A stretch of 64,000 nt of DNA. Origin: Lachnospiraceae bacterium FE2018 (lineage in GTDB: Bacteria; Bacillota; Clostridia; Lachnospirales; Lachnospiraceae). Positions 49,903 through 58,485 of the stretch are shown here, piece after piece; the first letter of the stretch is position 1; each line of letters begins with the position of its first letter. The position numbers were made by a program, and so were the translations under genes. Location: the NCBI GenBank assembly GCA_000702845.1, contig JNKK01000013.1, positions 1-64,000 of the forward strand, in the 5' to 3' direction. Below the pieces are notes generated by a model. It was not told the DNA's origin. It did not search any database and worked only from the letters and a program-made list of their open reading frames with translations.

Positions 49903-51684
49903 TTACCAGCTCGCATCATCTTCAAAATCAACCAGTGACGGATCCAGCGGTTCTTCGCGCATAACTGTGCGCATATATTCATTGACTTTGGAACGCATAT
50001 CCTTGCGGGAGACGGTACGCGGATCCATCAGGTCGTGTTCGATCCAGATCAGCCGCACACCGCGTTCTCTTGCCTGATCCTCAAACAGGCCGTTCAGTGT
50101 GGCCATGTTCTTGCAGGATACATGCTGATACATAATAACAATGTCTGGCTTCCATGCTTCCACCTGACGCCAGAGTTCTGTCAGTACGTGGTCATAGCCG
50201 CCGTTGGTGTGCCGGCGCATAACCATACGTTCATAAAGCCGGGCCATATCTTTCAGGGCTTCTTCGTGATCTTCGGTTTCCAGCGGCTTTGTGAAGTTCA
50301 GAGATTCCATCTCAACCAGAACATCGATGCCCCAGCAGTTAGCAAGCCAGTTCGAGAAATTCGCGTAGTAGTGTGCCGGGACGGACCAGACGATTGCCCG
50401 GTGGCGCATCTTGCCGCGCCACGGTTCTTCGCGGTTCTCATAGGCCTGTTTCATCAGCCTGTCCACTTTTTCAAATGTTTTCAGAATGCGCGGATCGATG
50501 CCGCCGTCCATTTCGTAGTTCCATTTGCGGAAGAGTTCATAACAGGGACCGATGAGCTGCGGGTAAGGTGTCTGATTGACTTCCCATTTTTGCAGTTCAT
50601 ACGCGGTTTCCTGGTTAAACCGCTTCATGGCGGCGAAATATGCATCCCAGTTCCATTTCGCACCTGTCTGTTCTTCAATGAACCGGATGCAGCCTTTGAT
50701 ATCAGCCACCGCAGCGTCCATGATGGATTCATCTTCATAGCGCACCGGAAATGCCAGGTGGTAGGTCGGCAGATCCTTAAAGCGGCGCGATGTATAGGAA
50801 GAAGCCATGACAGAGCCGTCGCACGGCATGGAGCTGGAAATAAAGCATGCGCCAAGGTGAGGCAGTGCGTCAATGACACAGGCACCGCACTCGGAGGTCG
50901 GAACCGGACAGGTATCAGAAGGAAGTCCGTAGGATTCAACCGCATCGATGTATGGTTCACATGCAAGCTGATCAATTTCCGAGAGCAGGAAGACCGGCAT
51001 CAGCTGGTACGGGATGCCGATCAGATCCGGGAAACCGGCCATGATCTGTGCCATCGTCATTTCGTCTAGCAGAACCACTTTCTTTGAGAGATCGGTGCTG
51101 TTGCCGACTTTTTCATCACCCTTCATCAGCAGGACAAGGTTCTCAGCCACGTAGCGGAAAATCGCATAAATCAGCTCGTGATGCATCTTCAGCGCTTTGC
51201 CGCGCAGACCGAGCGTGTTCTTATCCATGAAGCTGTGACAGCAGAAATACGAGATCATCCAGCGGTAATGAACCGCGCCGCCCAGTGCGGGCACCAGATC
51301 TTTGCTGAATGTTCCGAGCAGCATACCCCACATGCGGAGCCACTCATAATAATCCGCAGCAGTATCTTTCAGACCGCGCCACTCCCGGCGGACAGTTGCC
51401 ATCTTGCCGGAGCGGTAGAGTTTGCCGAGCTGCTTCTCACCGTTCAGAAGAAAATCTTTCCGCTCGGCAGCTGACATTTTCTGCAGCAGAGAAGCCTCAT
51501 AAGAAGCCCGCTTTGCGAATGCCTTCACGTCATCTGCAACGGATTTGCCGGCGTCTTTCCAGTCTGTTTCCTTCAGGATGTCTTTGACAATTCCGCCGAT
51601 CTCCTTCAGGTTTTTCGCTTGTTTTTTCCAGTCGATGTGATCTTTGTATTTAAAAAATTTCGGATCTGGATATTTCACACCCAT
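49903..51684 (-). CDS. 2-hydroxyacyl-CoA dehydratase-family large subunit, copy 1
   Basis: 593 residues, much longer than HgdA or LcdA (about 430-480). A Lys-rich helical N-terminal extension (about 1-130) precedes the dehydratase fold. Cysteines shared with copy 2 are in SDTCPVP, MPCDGSV and HVSCKNM, a plausible three-Cys cluster set. The C terminus, EEPLDPSLVDFEDDASW, is nearly identical in both copies. It would pair with the 398-aa subunit encoded just upstream (1-nt overlap, TGATG). Substrate unknown; reductive dehydration of a 2-hydroxyacyl-CoA or another ATP-driven reduction are both possible. Confidence 0.82.
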   Translation of the reverse strand: MGVKYPDPKFFKYKDHIDWKKQAKNLKEIGGIVKDILKETDWKDAGKSVADDVKAFAKRASYEASLLQKMSAAERKDFLLNGEKQLGKLYRSGKMATVRREWRGLKDTAADYYEWLRMWGMLLGTFSKDLVPALGGAVHYRWMISYFCCHSFMDKNTLGLRGKALKMHHELIYAIFRYVAENLVLLMKGDEKVGNSTDLSKKVVLLDEMTMAQIMAGFPDLIGIPYQLMPVFLLSEIDQLACEPYIDAVESYGLPSDTCPVPTSECGACVIDALPHLGACFISSSMPCDGSVMASSYTSRRFKDLPTYHLAFPVRYEDESIMDAAVADIKGCIRFIEEQTGAKWNWDAYFAAMKRFNQETAYELQKWEVNQTPYPQLIGPCYELFRKWNYEMDGGIDPRILKTFEKVDRLMKQAYENREEPWRGKMRHRAIVWSVPAHYYANFSNWLANCWGIDVLVEMESLNFTKPLETEDHEEALKDMARLYERMVMRRHTNGGYDHVLTELWRQVEAWKPDIVIMYQHVSCKNMATLNGLFEDQARERGVRLIWIEHDLMDPRTVSRKDMRSKVNEYMRTVMREEPLDPSLVDFEDDASW

Positions 51685-52880
51685 CAGATCACCTCCTTTG
51701 CACGCTGGATCCGCTTGATCTCCAGTGCCTCGACAAATGCCTGGAATCGTGTGCGGAGCTGTCCGGATCCGCGCACGTTGTAAGAGCGGTCAATGGAGAG
51801 AACAGGCCAGCCATATTCCTCCTGCAGAATGTGACTTGCCAGCGGGCGTTCGAATGCCCAGAAATCACAGTATTTCATCTGCTCAAAAACAATTCCGTCC
51901 GCATGGTATTCCCGGGCGAGACGGTCGATTGTGTCTCTGCGCTGCTGAATCTTGTCATTTGCCATATAACGCGCGCACTCGGAAGTCTTCATATAATGTC
52001 TGCAGATCTGCCGGAGAATATCTTCATTCTCGTTCAGTTCTATGACTTCGCGGCCCGGGGTGGAACCATAGCAGTAGCGGTCTCCGACGATCAGGGCGCC
52101 GGCTTCTTCCAGCAGCCGGGAAAAATCCAGATCGTCCACTTCGGAACCGGCCACGACGACACGTGCGCGGAAAGCTGATTTCGCGTCAGGTTCGCGCGTT
52201 TTGATCTCTTCGAGCGTTTCTTTCAGTTTTGGAAGGATCAGCGCGGTCGGACAACAGTAGGAGACCAGGTTCAGCACATGGAATTCATATCCGGTGACAG
52301 GCGGGTTATCCAGTTTGCGCAGGTTCCCGATCTCCGTCATGATGCGGCACATCTCATTATGTTCTTCCACAGCCTTCAAAAGTGCTTCGTCCGAGGTATC
52401 AGTGCCGAGTTTTTCATGCATTACATCAAGCAGACGGAGACGCATCTGGATCTGCACCTGATCAATGGTATATTCCTCGATTTTGTACGGGACATCCGTG
52501 TGCGTCACAAAGAAATGCGGTTTGCTGTTGCATTTCAGAATTTCCATGTGCTCATAACAGCGGTTCATGGCAGAACAGGCATCCACGCCTGCAATCCCGT
52601 CCAGAAATTCATAGCCGCCCTCGATGGCGCGTTCAAGAAGAGAGCGCGCATATTCGCAGGTGTAGTTGGACATGTAATAAGTGGCAATATCAATGGATGT
52701 ACTTCTTGGTGCCCTGATCCGGGTCGAGAAACAGTTATCCACGTTCAGCAGAACTTCGGGCATGTGATAACAGGTGTAGCCGATCGCGTACTGCCCGTCT
52801 GCCTGTGCCTGCCGGACGAGCGCGTTGTCCGCGTCCTCCAGCAGATTCTCAAATTCCAGAAGGTATCTCAGATCTTTCAA
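51684..52880 (-). CDS. 2-hydroxyacyl-CoA dehydratase-family small subunit, copy 1
   Basis: 398 residues, HgdB/BcrB-like. Candidate cluster cysteines: GYTCYHMPEVLL (about 37), GVDACSAMNRC and MKYCDFWAFERP; the C-terminal GQLRTRFQAFVEAL is a family signature. The start appears to be TTG at 52880, 10 nt after GGAGG. It lies 21 nt after cooC and overlaps the large-subunit gene. About half of the residues I compared by eye match copy 2 (53903). Confidence 0.85.
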   Translation of the reverse strand: MKDLRYLLEFENLLEDADNALVRQAQADGQYAIGYTCYHMPEVLLNVDNCFSTRIRAPRSTSIDIATYYMSNYTCEYARSLLERAIEGGYEFLDGIAGVDACSAMNRCYEHMEILKCNSKPHFFVTHTDVPYKIEEYTIDQVQIQMRLRLLDVMHEKLGTDTSDEALLKAVEEHNEMCRIMTEIGNLRKLDNPPVTGYEFHVLNLVSYCCPTALILPKLKETLEEIKTREPDAKSAFRARVVVAGSEVDDLDFSRLLEEAGALIVGDRYCYGSTPGREVIELNENEDILRQICRHYMKTSECARYMANDKIQQRRDTIDRLAREYHADGIVFEQMKYCDFWAFERPLASHILQEEYGWPVLSIDRSYNVRGSGQLRTRFQAFVEALEIKRIQRAKEVI

Positions 52881-52901
52881 AGTGGGGCGGCCTCCTTTCT
52901 T

Positions 52902-53663
52902 TTAAATAATGTGCAGATTCTCAAGCGCGCGCCGTGCCCCGAGAAGTATTGGGGTGTCGGGCGGCAGTTCGAAGATGCTTCTTCCGGCAATGTCATTTTC
53001 AGTCATGGCATCGTCCTGGCCGATCACCGCTGTCAGCGGAATACCGCCGTATTCTGTTTCGGTAATGCGGTCCGGCAGCGGTGCGCGATTGATGACAAGG
53101 CCGATCTCGTCATATAAAACCAGTTCTTCCGCGACCTTCCGGATCGTCTCGACGATCTGGAGTCCTTTGCGGCTCTGGTCCGAAACACACAAAAGATGCG
53201 TGACTTTCTCCATGACGCGGCGGTTGATTTGTTCGATGCCTGCTTCACCGTCAATTACGACGTAGTCGAATTCATCCGCAAGCATGCTGATGACCTGCCT
53301 GAGATATGTATTGACGGCACAGTAACAGCCTGCTGCTTCCGGACGCCCGATTGCAAGAAATGCAAATCCGTTTTGTTCTTCCATCGCCTGGAAAAGACGG
53401 AATTTTGCCTCGGCCAGTATGTCCTGCGTATCGTGCAGTTTTTCTGTGACATCTGATGCGACCCGGCGGCGGATATCGTCGAGTGTCTCTGTTACAGAGA
53501 CACCCAGCGCGACGGAAAGGCCGATTGCGGGATCGGCATCAATCGCCAGAATCCGGGCATCAGGATGACAGGCAGATAATTGTCTGACAATCGCGGCGGA
53601 GAGGGACGTTTTCCCGACGCCGCCTTTTCCTGTCAGGGCGATTACAGTTGCATGATTCGACAT
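52902..53663 (-). CDS. cooC: CooC-type nickel-insertion ATPase
   Basis: 253 residues. SIMIBI NTPase with the deviant Walker A GKGGVGKT (12-19), DADPAIGLS, and EAAGCYCAVNTYLRQ, where Cys113-x-Cys115 corresponds to the CxC metal site of CooC1. CooC proteins use ATP to load nickel into CO dehydrogenase or acetyl-CoA synthase. It is the first gene of the six-gene operon cooC, small subunit, large subunit, activator, membrane protein, AcsB-like. The ATG at 53663 was chosen because the P-loop starts 12 residues in. Confidence 0.88.
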   Translation of the reverse strand: MSNHATVIALTGKGGVGKTSLSAAIVRQLSACHPDARILAIDADPAIGLSVALGVSVTETLDDIRRRVASDVTEKLHDTQDILAEAKFRLFQAMEEQNGFAFLAIGRPEAAGCYCAVNTYLRQVISMLADEFDYVVIDGEAGIEQINRRVMEKVTHLLCVSDQSRKGLQIVETIRKVAEELVLYDEIGLVINRAPLPDRITETEYGGIPLTAVIGQDDAMTENDIAGRSIFELPPDTPILLGARRALENLHII

Positions 53664-53902
53664 TTGTGTAACCCTTTTGCTGAATGATGGATAAATTGAC
53701 AAGCTTATAAACATATTCAATCATATTTGTGAATCATTTACAAGAAATAAGTCGTATATTTTTACGAATATAAAACATATCACAAAATATAATGATAATC
53801 TGGGAAAATACGCTGTAATATGTTACGATAAAAAAGAATTAACCTGCGAAAAATCAGACAAAACAGCAGTAGTGGGCTTTTATCGTTTAAAGGAGTGCGT
53901 GT
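53664..53902. promoter_or_regulatory. Divergent promoter region of the two dehydratase operons
   Basis: An AT-rich 239-nt gap between cooC (-) and small subunit copy 2 (+). Several -10-like TATAAT/TATATT strings occur (for example AATATAATGATAAT near 53785), so both operons probably start here and may be co-regulated. No clear operator palindrome was seen. Confidence 0.5.
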
Positions 53903-55099
53903 ATGAGGGATCTGGTACATATCTTTGAATTTGAAGAACTCCTGCAGGAGGCATATAACGATCTTGTAAGAAAAGGAAAGGAAGAAGGCAGACGGGCACT
54001 GGGATATACCTGCTATTTCATGCCTGAGGTCCTTCTGGATCTGCCGGGCTGCTTTTCCGTTCACTTGCGGGCGCCAAGAAGCGGATCTCCGGATCTGGCC
54101 ACATATTATATGACCAACCGGACCTGCATGTACGGAAGATGCCTGCTCGAGCGGGCGCTGGAAGGCGGATTTAACTTCCTGGATGCACAGATGGCAACAG
54201 AGACCTGTACAGTGACCTGCCGGTTCCAGGAACATCTGCAGCTGATGGATATCATTCAGAATCCTGATTTTTTCTGTGAATTTACAGATGTTCCGTTTAA
54301 GAAAAATGAGAACGCAATCGATCACTATGAAAAGCAGCTGCAGGCACATGTACTGGATCAGCTGGAGAAGCATTTTGGAATTGACACATCAGATGCGGCA
54401 CTGCTGAAAGCGATCCGGGAACACAATGAACTGTGCGCGCTGATCCGTGAGATCGGAAGTTACCGGAAGCTGGAACAGCCGACGATTACCGGAACAGAGT
54501 TTTCCATGATCCAGCTGGTGACGCAGGTCTGCCCGAAGGATATGATCATGGAGCAGCTGCGTGATATCGCCGAAGATCTGAAAACCCGGGAACCCGATGA
54601 GAAACCTGCTTACAGGTGCAAGGCAGTGCTGGCCGGGTCGGAAGAAGATGATCCCTACTTCATTCAGCTGATTGAGGAATGCGGAATTCTGGTCGTGGCT
54701 GACCGGCATTGTTACGGTTCCATCCCCGGCAGAGAAGAAATTGTTGTGAAAGAGGGAGAACGGCCGCTGCGGGCGATTGCAAGGCATTATCTGGAGACTT
54801 CCATGTGTCCGCGGTTTATGGAACAGCACATTATGCGGGAGCGGAAACAGTTCCTCGCAGATCTTGTCAGAGAGTACGGTGCGGACGGAATTATAAACTG
54901 CCAGGTGAAATTCTGTGAATACTGGAGTTATGAGCGCACGATCAATACACTGATTATGCCGCGGGATTACGGCATTCCGGTCTGTTCCATTGAAAAGGAA
55001 TATGTAAATAATGCAATCGGACAGCTGCGAACCCGCTTCCAGGCATTTGCAGAGAGCATCGAATATAAAAAACTGCAGGAAGGAGGGAGCCGCGGATGA
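53903..55099 (+). CDS. 2-hydroxyacyl-CoA dehydratase-family small subunit, copy 2
   Basis: 398 residues, the same length as copy 1 and alignable throughout: GYTCYFMPEVLL, ATETCTVTC, DRHCYGSIPGRE, VKFCEYWSYER and GQLRTRFQAFAES. The cluster cysteines are kept, so the enzyme should be functional. It overlaps the large-subunit gene by 4 nt (ATGA). AAGGAG precedes the ATG. No activator gene follows, unlike operon 1. Confidence 0.85.
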   Translation: MRDLVHIFEFEELLQEAYNDLVRKGKEEGRRALGYTCYFMPEVLLDLPGCFSVHLRAPRSGSPDLATYYMTNRTCMYGRCLLERALEGGFNFLDAQMATETCTVTCRFQEHLQLMDIIQNPDFFCEFTDVPFKKNENAIDHYEKQLQAHVLDQLEKHFGIDTSDAALLKAIREHNELCALIREIGSYRKLEQPTITGTEFSMIQLVTQVCPKDMIMEQLRDIAEDLKTREPDEKPAYRCKAVLAGSEEDDPYFIQLIEECGILVVADRHCYGSIPGREEIVVKEGERPLRAIARHYLETSMCPRFMEQHIMRERKQFLADLVREYGADGIINCQVKFCEYWSYERTINTLIMPRDYGIPVCSIEKEYVNNAIGQLRTRFQAFAESIEYKKLQEGGSRG

Positions 55100-56787
55100 A
55101 GATTTCCGGAATCAAAGATAAATTTAAAGAATTGTTCGTTGTCGAAAAAGAACAGAACCGGAATCCGGAGGAGAAGAGAAATGTAAAAAAAATACTCCGT
55201 GATTTCTGGTGCGGAAAACCCCATGAAGAACGGCGTCTGGGTGATCTTTATGTGGGGGATACCGGCCTCTACAAGCACAGAGAGTGGCGCGGTGTTCCTG
55301 ACACCATGTATTACTTCAATATGATCTGGCTGTACAACTATATCCACATGGTGATGGATATCATGAAATTCGGCGGCGGTCCTGTGAAGGGACTTGTCAA
55401 TTTTGCGAAAGGAACCATGCGCTACCGCTGGATGGGACAGACTTATCTGACCGTCATGCACTGGTTTGACCGCGGTCTGGAAGGAATGCGCGGACCGGTT
55501 CTGCGTGGATCCGCCTGGCATTACCGCGCGATGTGCTGCGAGACAATCCGGCAGTTCCAGCAGATGTTTGCCTCTGACAAAAATCTGCACGGCGGCAGAG
55601 AGTCAGAGCAGTGGCGTCATAACATTGCCCACAACGAAACCGTAAGCGGAAGTATCTTTTATGGATTCCATGACGTGCTCGAAGATATTCCGCTGGAAAT
55701 GATCCCGTATTTCGTCTCCTGCCACGTTAATAACCACACGGTTCTGAATTATATTGATGCAGCCCAGTCGATCGGTCTGCCGGCAGACCCGTGTCCCATG
55801 TGTCAGGCAGAGTATGGCCTGTTTGTTCTGGATGATTATCCAGATTATGCACCCGCCATGATCACATCAAATGAGGCATGCGACGGCTCCGTGGCAACCT
55901 CTATTCTTCAGGACTGGTTTCTGAACCGTCCGCTGTTTGCAATGCCGCAGCCCATGCGCTATGATGATCCGCTCGTACAGGAACACTGCCAGCGGGAGAT
56001 TGAGGCGTGCTGGAAGTTCATCGAAGAGCAGTACGGGGTGGCATTTGACTGGGATATGTTTGTGAAATATGCGGAGCAGCAGAATCAGCTGACTGCATTT
56101 GAACACGAAAAATGGGATGTTGCTGCAAATACGCCTTATTATCCCATTAACGGTGTCGCACAGGCATTGTACCGCATCTATTATTCACAGGACGGCAACC
56201 GTCCGATCTGGCACGAGACGGATGACCGCGTGCGGCGTCTGATGAATAAGACGGTAAAGAACAAGATCAACTGTCTGCCGAAAACGCGCCACCGGGCGAT
56301 CGCGTGGAGCTGTGCGCCGCTGTTTTATTCCAACTGGTGCACATGGGCATACAACTGCTGGGGCATCAATTGTGTAATCAACATGGATTCCCTGATGTTT
56401 GACCAGTATATCCGGACGGACACCTATGAGCATGCGCTGGAAGACCTGTCCTGGTACAACGAAAAAGCGCCGATGCGCGCCATGGCAGTCGGCGGGCATG
56501 AACATATTCTTTCTCTGTGGGATTATATGGAGCGTTTTAACTGTGATATGGTCATTATGTACGATCAGATTCAATGCAAAGGTATGCAGGGCATTCACGG
56601 TGTGTTTGAAGATGAGTTCCGCAGGCGGAATATACACGCAATCTGGGTTCCGCATGCACTGCCCGACAAGCGGACCGTATCGCGAAAGGAAATCCGGGGT
56701 ATCATCAATGAGTACATGATGACAGTCATGCGTGAGGAACCGCTGGATCCGACCCTGGTAGATTTTGAAGATGATGCAAGCTGGTAA
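55096..56787 (+). CDS. 2-hydroxyacyl-CoA dehydratase-family large subunit, copy 2
   Basis: 563 residues. Compared with copy 1 the N-terminal extension is shorter and less alike, while the rest aligns: ADPCPMCQAEYG, NEACDGSVATS, SCAPLFYSNWCTWAYNCWGI, MYDQIQCKGMQGIHGVFED and the C-terminal LVDFEDDASW. Extra cysteines (for example CPMC) could alter the cluster. Intact frame. It is followed by a 254-nt gap with repeats and then the second small membrane protein. Confidence 0.82.
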   Translation: MKISGIKDKFKELFVVEKEQNRNPEEKRNVKKILRDFWCGKPHEERRLGDLYVGDTGLYKHREWRGVPDTMYYFNMIWLYNYIHMVMDIMKFGGGPVKGLVNFAKGTMRYRWMGQTYLTVMHWFDRGLEGMRGPVLRGSAWHYRAMCCETIRQFQQMFASDKNLHGGRESEQWRHNIAHNETVSGSIFYGFHDVLEDIPLEMIPYFVSCHVNNHTVLNYIDAAQSIGLPADPCPMCQAEYGLFVLDDYPDYAPAMITSNEACDGSVATSILQDWFLNRPLFAMPQPMRYDDPLVQEHCQREIEACWKFIEEQYGVAFDWDMFVKYAEQQNQLTAFEHEKWDVAANTPYYPINGVAQALYRIYYSQDGNRPIWHETDDRVRRLMNKTVKNKINCLPKTRHRAIAWSCAPLFYSNWCTWAYNCWGINCVINMDSLMFDQYIRTDTYEHALEDLSWYNEKAPMRAMAVGGHEHILSLWDYMERFNCDMVIMYDQIQCKGMQGIHGVFEDEFRRRNIHAIWVPHALPDKRTVSRKEIRGIINEYMMTVMREEPLDPTLVDFEDDASW

Positions 56788-56799
56788 CTTGCGAAAACA

Positions 56800-56859
56800 G
56801 GGTCAAGGGGCCTGAACACATCGCAGACTTGTCTGTGAATGTGGAAGGGACATTGACCC
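56800..56859 (+). repeat. Inverted-repeat-bounded segment after large subunit 2
   Basis: GGGTCAA (56800-56806) and TTGACCC (56853-56859) are perfect inverted repeats. Downstream, CACGGA-GCAA-TCCGTG (56934-56949) forms a tetraloop hairpin inside TTGCG/CGCAA. Operon 1 has no such insert at the same place, so the segment may be a small REP-like insertion. Confidence 0.45.
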
Positions 56860-56965
56860 GCCCCGACATGAGGACGAAGTGGTGTGCAGCGCCACGGGAG
56901 TCCGAATGGCAGGAGGATTGCGGGAGTGCTGTGCACGGAGCAATCCGTGTTTTCGCAATAAAAAC

Positions 56966-57012
56966 GGAGCCTGCGGACGCGGTGCGCGCGCGACTCCTAT
57001 CCCTGTAAAGGG
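56966..57012 (+). repeat. 47-nt conserved intergenic element, copy 2
   Basis: Begins GGAGCCTGCGGACGCGGTGC, continues to ACTCC and ends CTGTAAAGGG. It matches 49836-49882 at 43 of 47 positions and lies 29 nt before the second membrane protein gene. Confidence 0.8.
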
Positions 57013-57041
57013 GAGTAAACCATCATTCAGGAGGCAAACAC

Positions 57042-57236
57042 ATGAAAAAACTGCTTTTAAAACTGATTACCTTTGCGGGCATCCTCTACGGCCTGCTGTT
57101 TCTCATCTTTTATTTTGATCTGGATGGGAAACTGCTGTATTACATCTGGGAACCGATGATGACGCGCCGGTATGATAAAATGAAGCGGCGTGATAATACG
57201 GCGACGCCGTACGAAATGAAGGAAGACGTGGGATAA
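57042..57236 (+). CDS. 64-aa single-span membrane protein, copy 2
   Basis: MKKLLLKLITFAGILYGLLF begins one membrane span, followed by FDLDGKLLYYIWEP and a basic tail. Layout and the F-[ND]LD-KL motif match the 55-aa protein at 48840-49007. AGGAGG precedes the ATG by 7 nt. It is the last gene of dehydratase operon 2. Its recurrence in both operons argues for a real part in the system, perhaps membrane anchoring. Confidence 0.72.
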   Translation: MKKLLLKLITFAGILYGLLFLIFYFDLDGKLLYYIWEPMMTRRYDKMKRRDNTATPYEMKEDVG

Positions 57237-57260
57237 GTACAAAGTCCCTTAAAGCAAAGG

Positions 57261-57288
57261 AAACGGAGACCTCAGCGGTCTCCGTTTT
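57261..57288. terminator. Bidirectional terminator overlapping a degV stop codon
   Basis: AAACGGAGACC pairs with GGTCTCCGTTT (perfect 11 bp). The stop codon of the minus-strand degV gene lies in its loop. It also ends operon 2. Confidence 0.8.
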
Positions 57289-58219
57289 CATTTGCAGATT
57301 TCAGGGAATCAGGTACGAGTCTGCCGACTGTCTTGGCGAGTGATTTTACGGTACTCTTGACACCGGTTGCTTCCGGCTGCTGTGCAGCAGGTTTTTCAAA
57401 ACCGATCAGCAGACCGCCGCGCTCTGCATAATAGCTGCAAAGTGCCGTTGTTTTCTGGATTTCAATCGGAACATCTCCGAATTTTTCCTGAAACATGGAT
57501 TTCAGGGCGCTGGCTGCGGACGGATTCTGATGATGTGCGATAATAATTCTGCCTCCCTCGTAATGACAGCGCTCCAGATAAGAAACGATGTACTGCAGTG
57601 TTTTGCGCGTACCGCGTGTTTTTGAGAGCAATTTCAGTTTACCTTCTTCGCTGGCAGTTCCGATAAAACGCATGCCGAGTATGCCGATGGTTTTCGCGAG
57701 AAGCGCGTTCATGCGGCCATTGCTGACGAAGTTCTGAACTGATTCCAGTACAAACAGGAGATCTGTGGAGTTTCGGTACAGAATTGTCTGTTCATAGGCC
57801 TGCTCGCAGTCTGTTCCGAGAAGCAGAAGCTTTTTCAGAAAATCAATCAGCAGAAGCATGCGGGGACCTGTCGCCAGAGAATCGATGACGTACACATGAC
57901 GGTCAGGGTGCTGTTCCTCATAGATTTTTTTTGCGGACATGGCGCTCTCATAACTTCCCGAAAGCGTGTGTGTGATTGTGATGCAAAAGACATTTTCAGC
58001 GTCGCCGAATGCATCAAGCCATTGTCCCGGCCCGGGACAGGAAGTTGATGATTTACCGGAAGTTGTATAAAGTGCTTCTGTCATCCCGTCTACGTCATTG
58101 CCAGGTTCATCTGCCCAGTCCTTTCCGTCAATTACAATATGCATTGCGACGGAAACATAATGCGGGTCATCGGTTTTTAATATATTTGACGATGAATCGG
58201 ATACAATACGGAAGTCCAT
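57272..58219 (-). CDS. DegV-family fatty acid-binding protein
   Basis: 315 residues. DegV (FakB-like) pattern: MDFRIVSDSSSNILK, SGKSSTSCPGPGQW, ITHTLSGSYESAMSAKKIYE, YVIDSLATGPRM, and IIIAHHQNPSAA. FakB proteins hold a fatty acid for phosphorylation by FakA; no fakA is visible here. The C-terminal ~30 residues are an extra polar tail. Divergent from the DUF1836 gene with two operator-like palindromes between. Confidence 0.85.
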   Translation of the reverse strand: MDFRIVSDSSSNILKTDDPHYVSVAMHIVIDGKDWADEPGNDVDGMTEALYTTSGKSSTSCPGPGQWLDAFGDAENVFCITITHTLSGSYESAMSAKKIYEEQHPDRHVYVIDSLATGPRMLLLIDFLKKLLLLGTDCEQAYEQTILYRNSTDLLFVLESVQNFVSNGRMNALLAKTIGILGMRFIGTASEEGKLKLLSKTRGTRKTLQYIVSYLERCHYEGGRIIIAHHQNPSAASALKSMFQEKFGDVPIEIQKTTALCSYYAERGGLLIGFEKPAAQQPEATGVKSTVKSLAKTVGRLVPDSLKSANENGDR

Positions 58220-58271
58220 CTGACTATAACTCCTTTATCTGAACAGGTTAAGGGTTTATAACTTCTTTTGA

Positions 58272-58290
58272 TCGGTTTTTAAAAAACCGA
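58272..58290. promoter_or_regulatory. Operator-like palindrome 1
   Basis: TCGGTTTTTAAAAAACCGA, a near-perfect palindrome 53 nt upstream of the degV start. Its exact reverse complement occurs at 58349-58367. Confidence 0.6.
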
Positions 58291-58348
58291 TATTTAGTAT
58301 TATCGTAACGGAAGCTTACCAATCTGTCAAGTGATTAAATGATTGCGA

Positions 58349-58367
58349 TCGGTTTTTTAAAAACCGA
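58349..58367. promoter_or_regulatory. Operator-like palindrome 2
   Basis: TCGGTTTTTTAAAAACCGA, 77 bp from palindrome 1 and 20 nt before a TATAAT (58387-58392) that would drive the DUF1836 gene. The pair probably binds one regulator controlling both divergent genes. Confidence 0.6.
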
Positions 58368-58485
58368 ATTGAAATCATTAGAAGTCTATAATATAATTAT
58401 GAAGAACCTGTGAAAAGATCGGAAAAGGATTTAGATGCAGCAGGGTCATCACAACAGACAGCAGTATAACAGCAGGTGATAATAT

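Noticed and set aside
50035-51069. A 344-codon frame antisense to dehydratase large subunit 1
   Set aside because: Shadow of a real coding gene; composition is unlike a protein and there is no ribosome binding site.
49903-52880. Assignment of the first pair as lactoyl-CoA dehydratase (lcdAB)
   Set aside because: The family is right but the large subunit is more than 100 residues longer than LcdA and the operon contains AcsB-like and CooC genes. No CoA-transferase is near. The substrate was left open.
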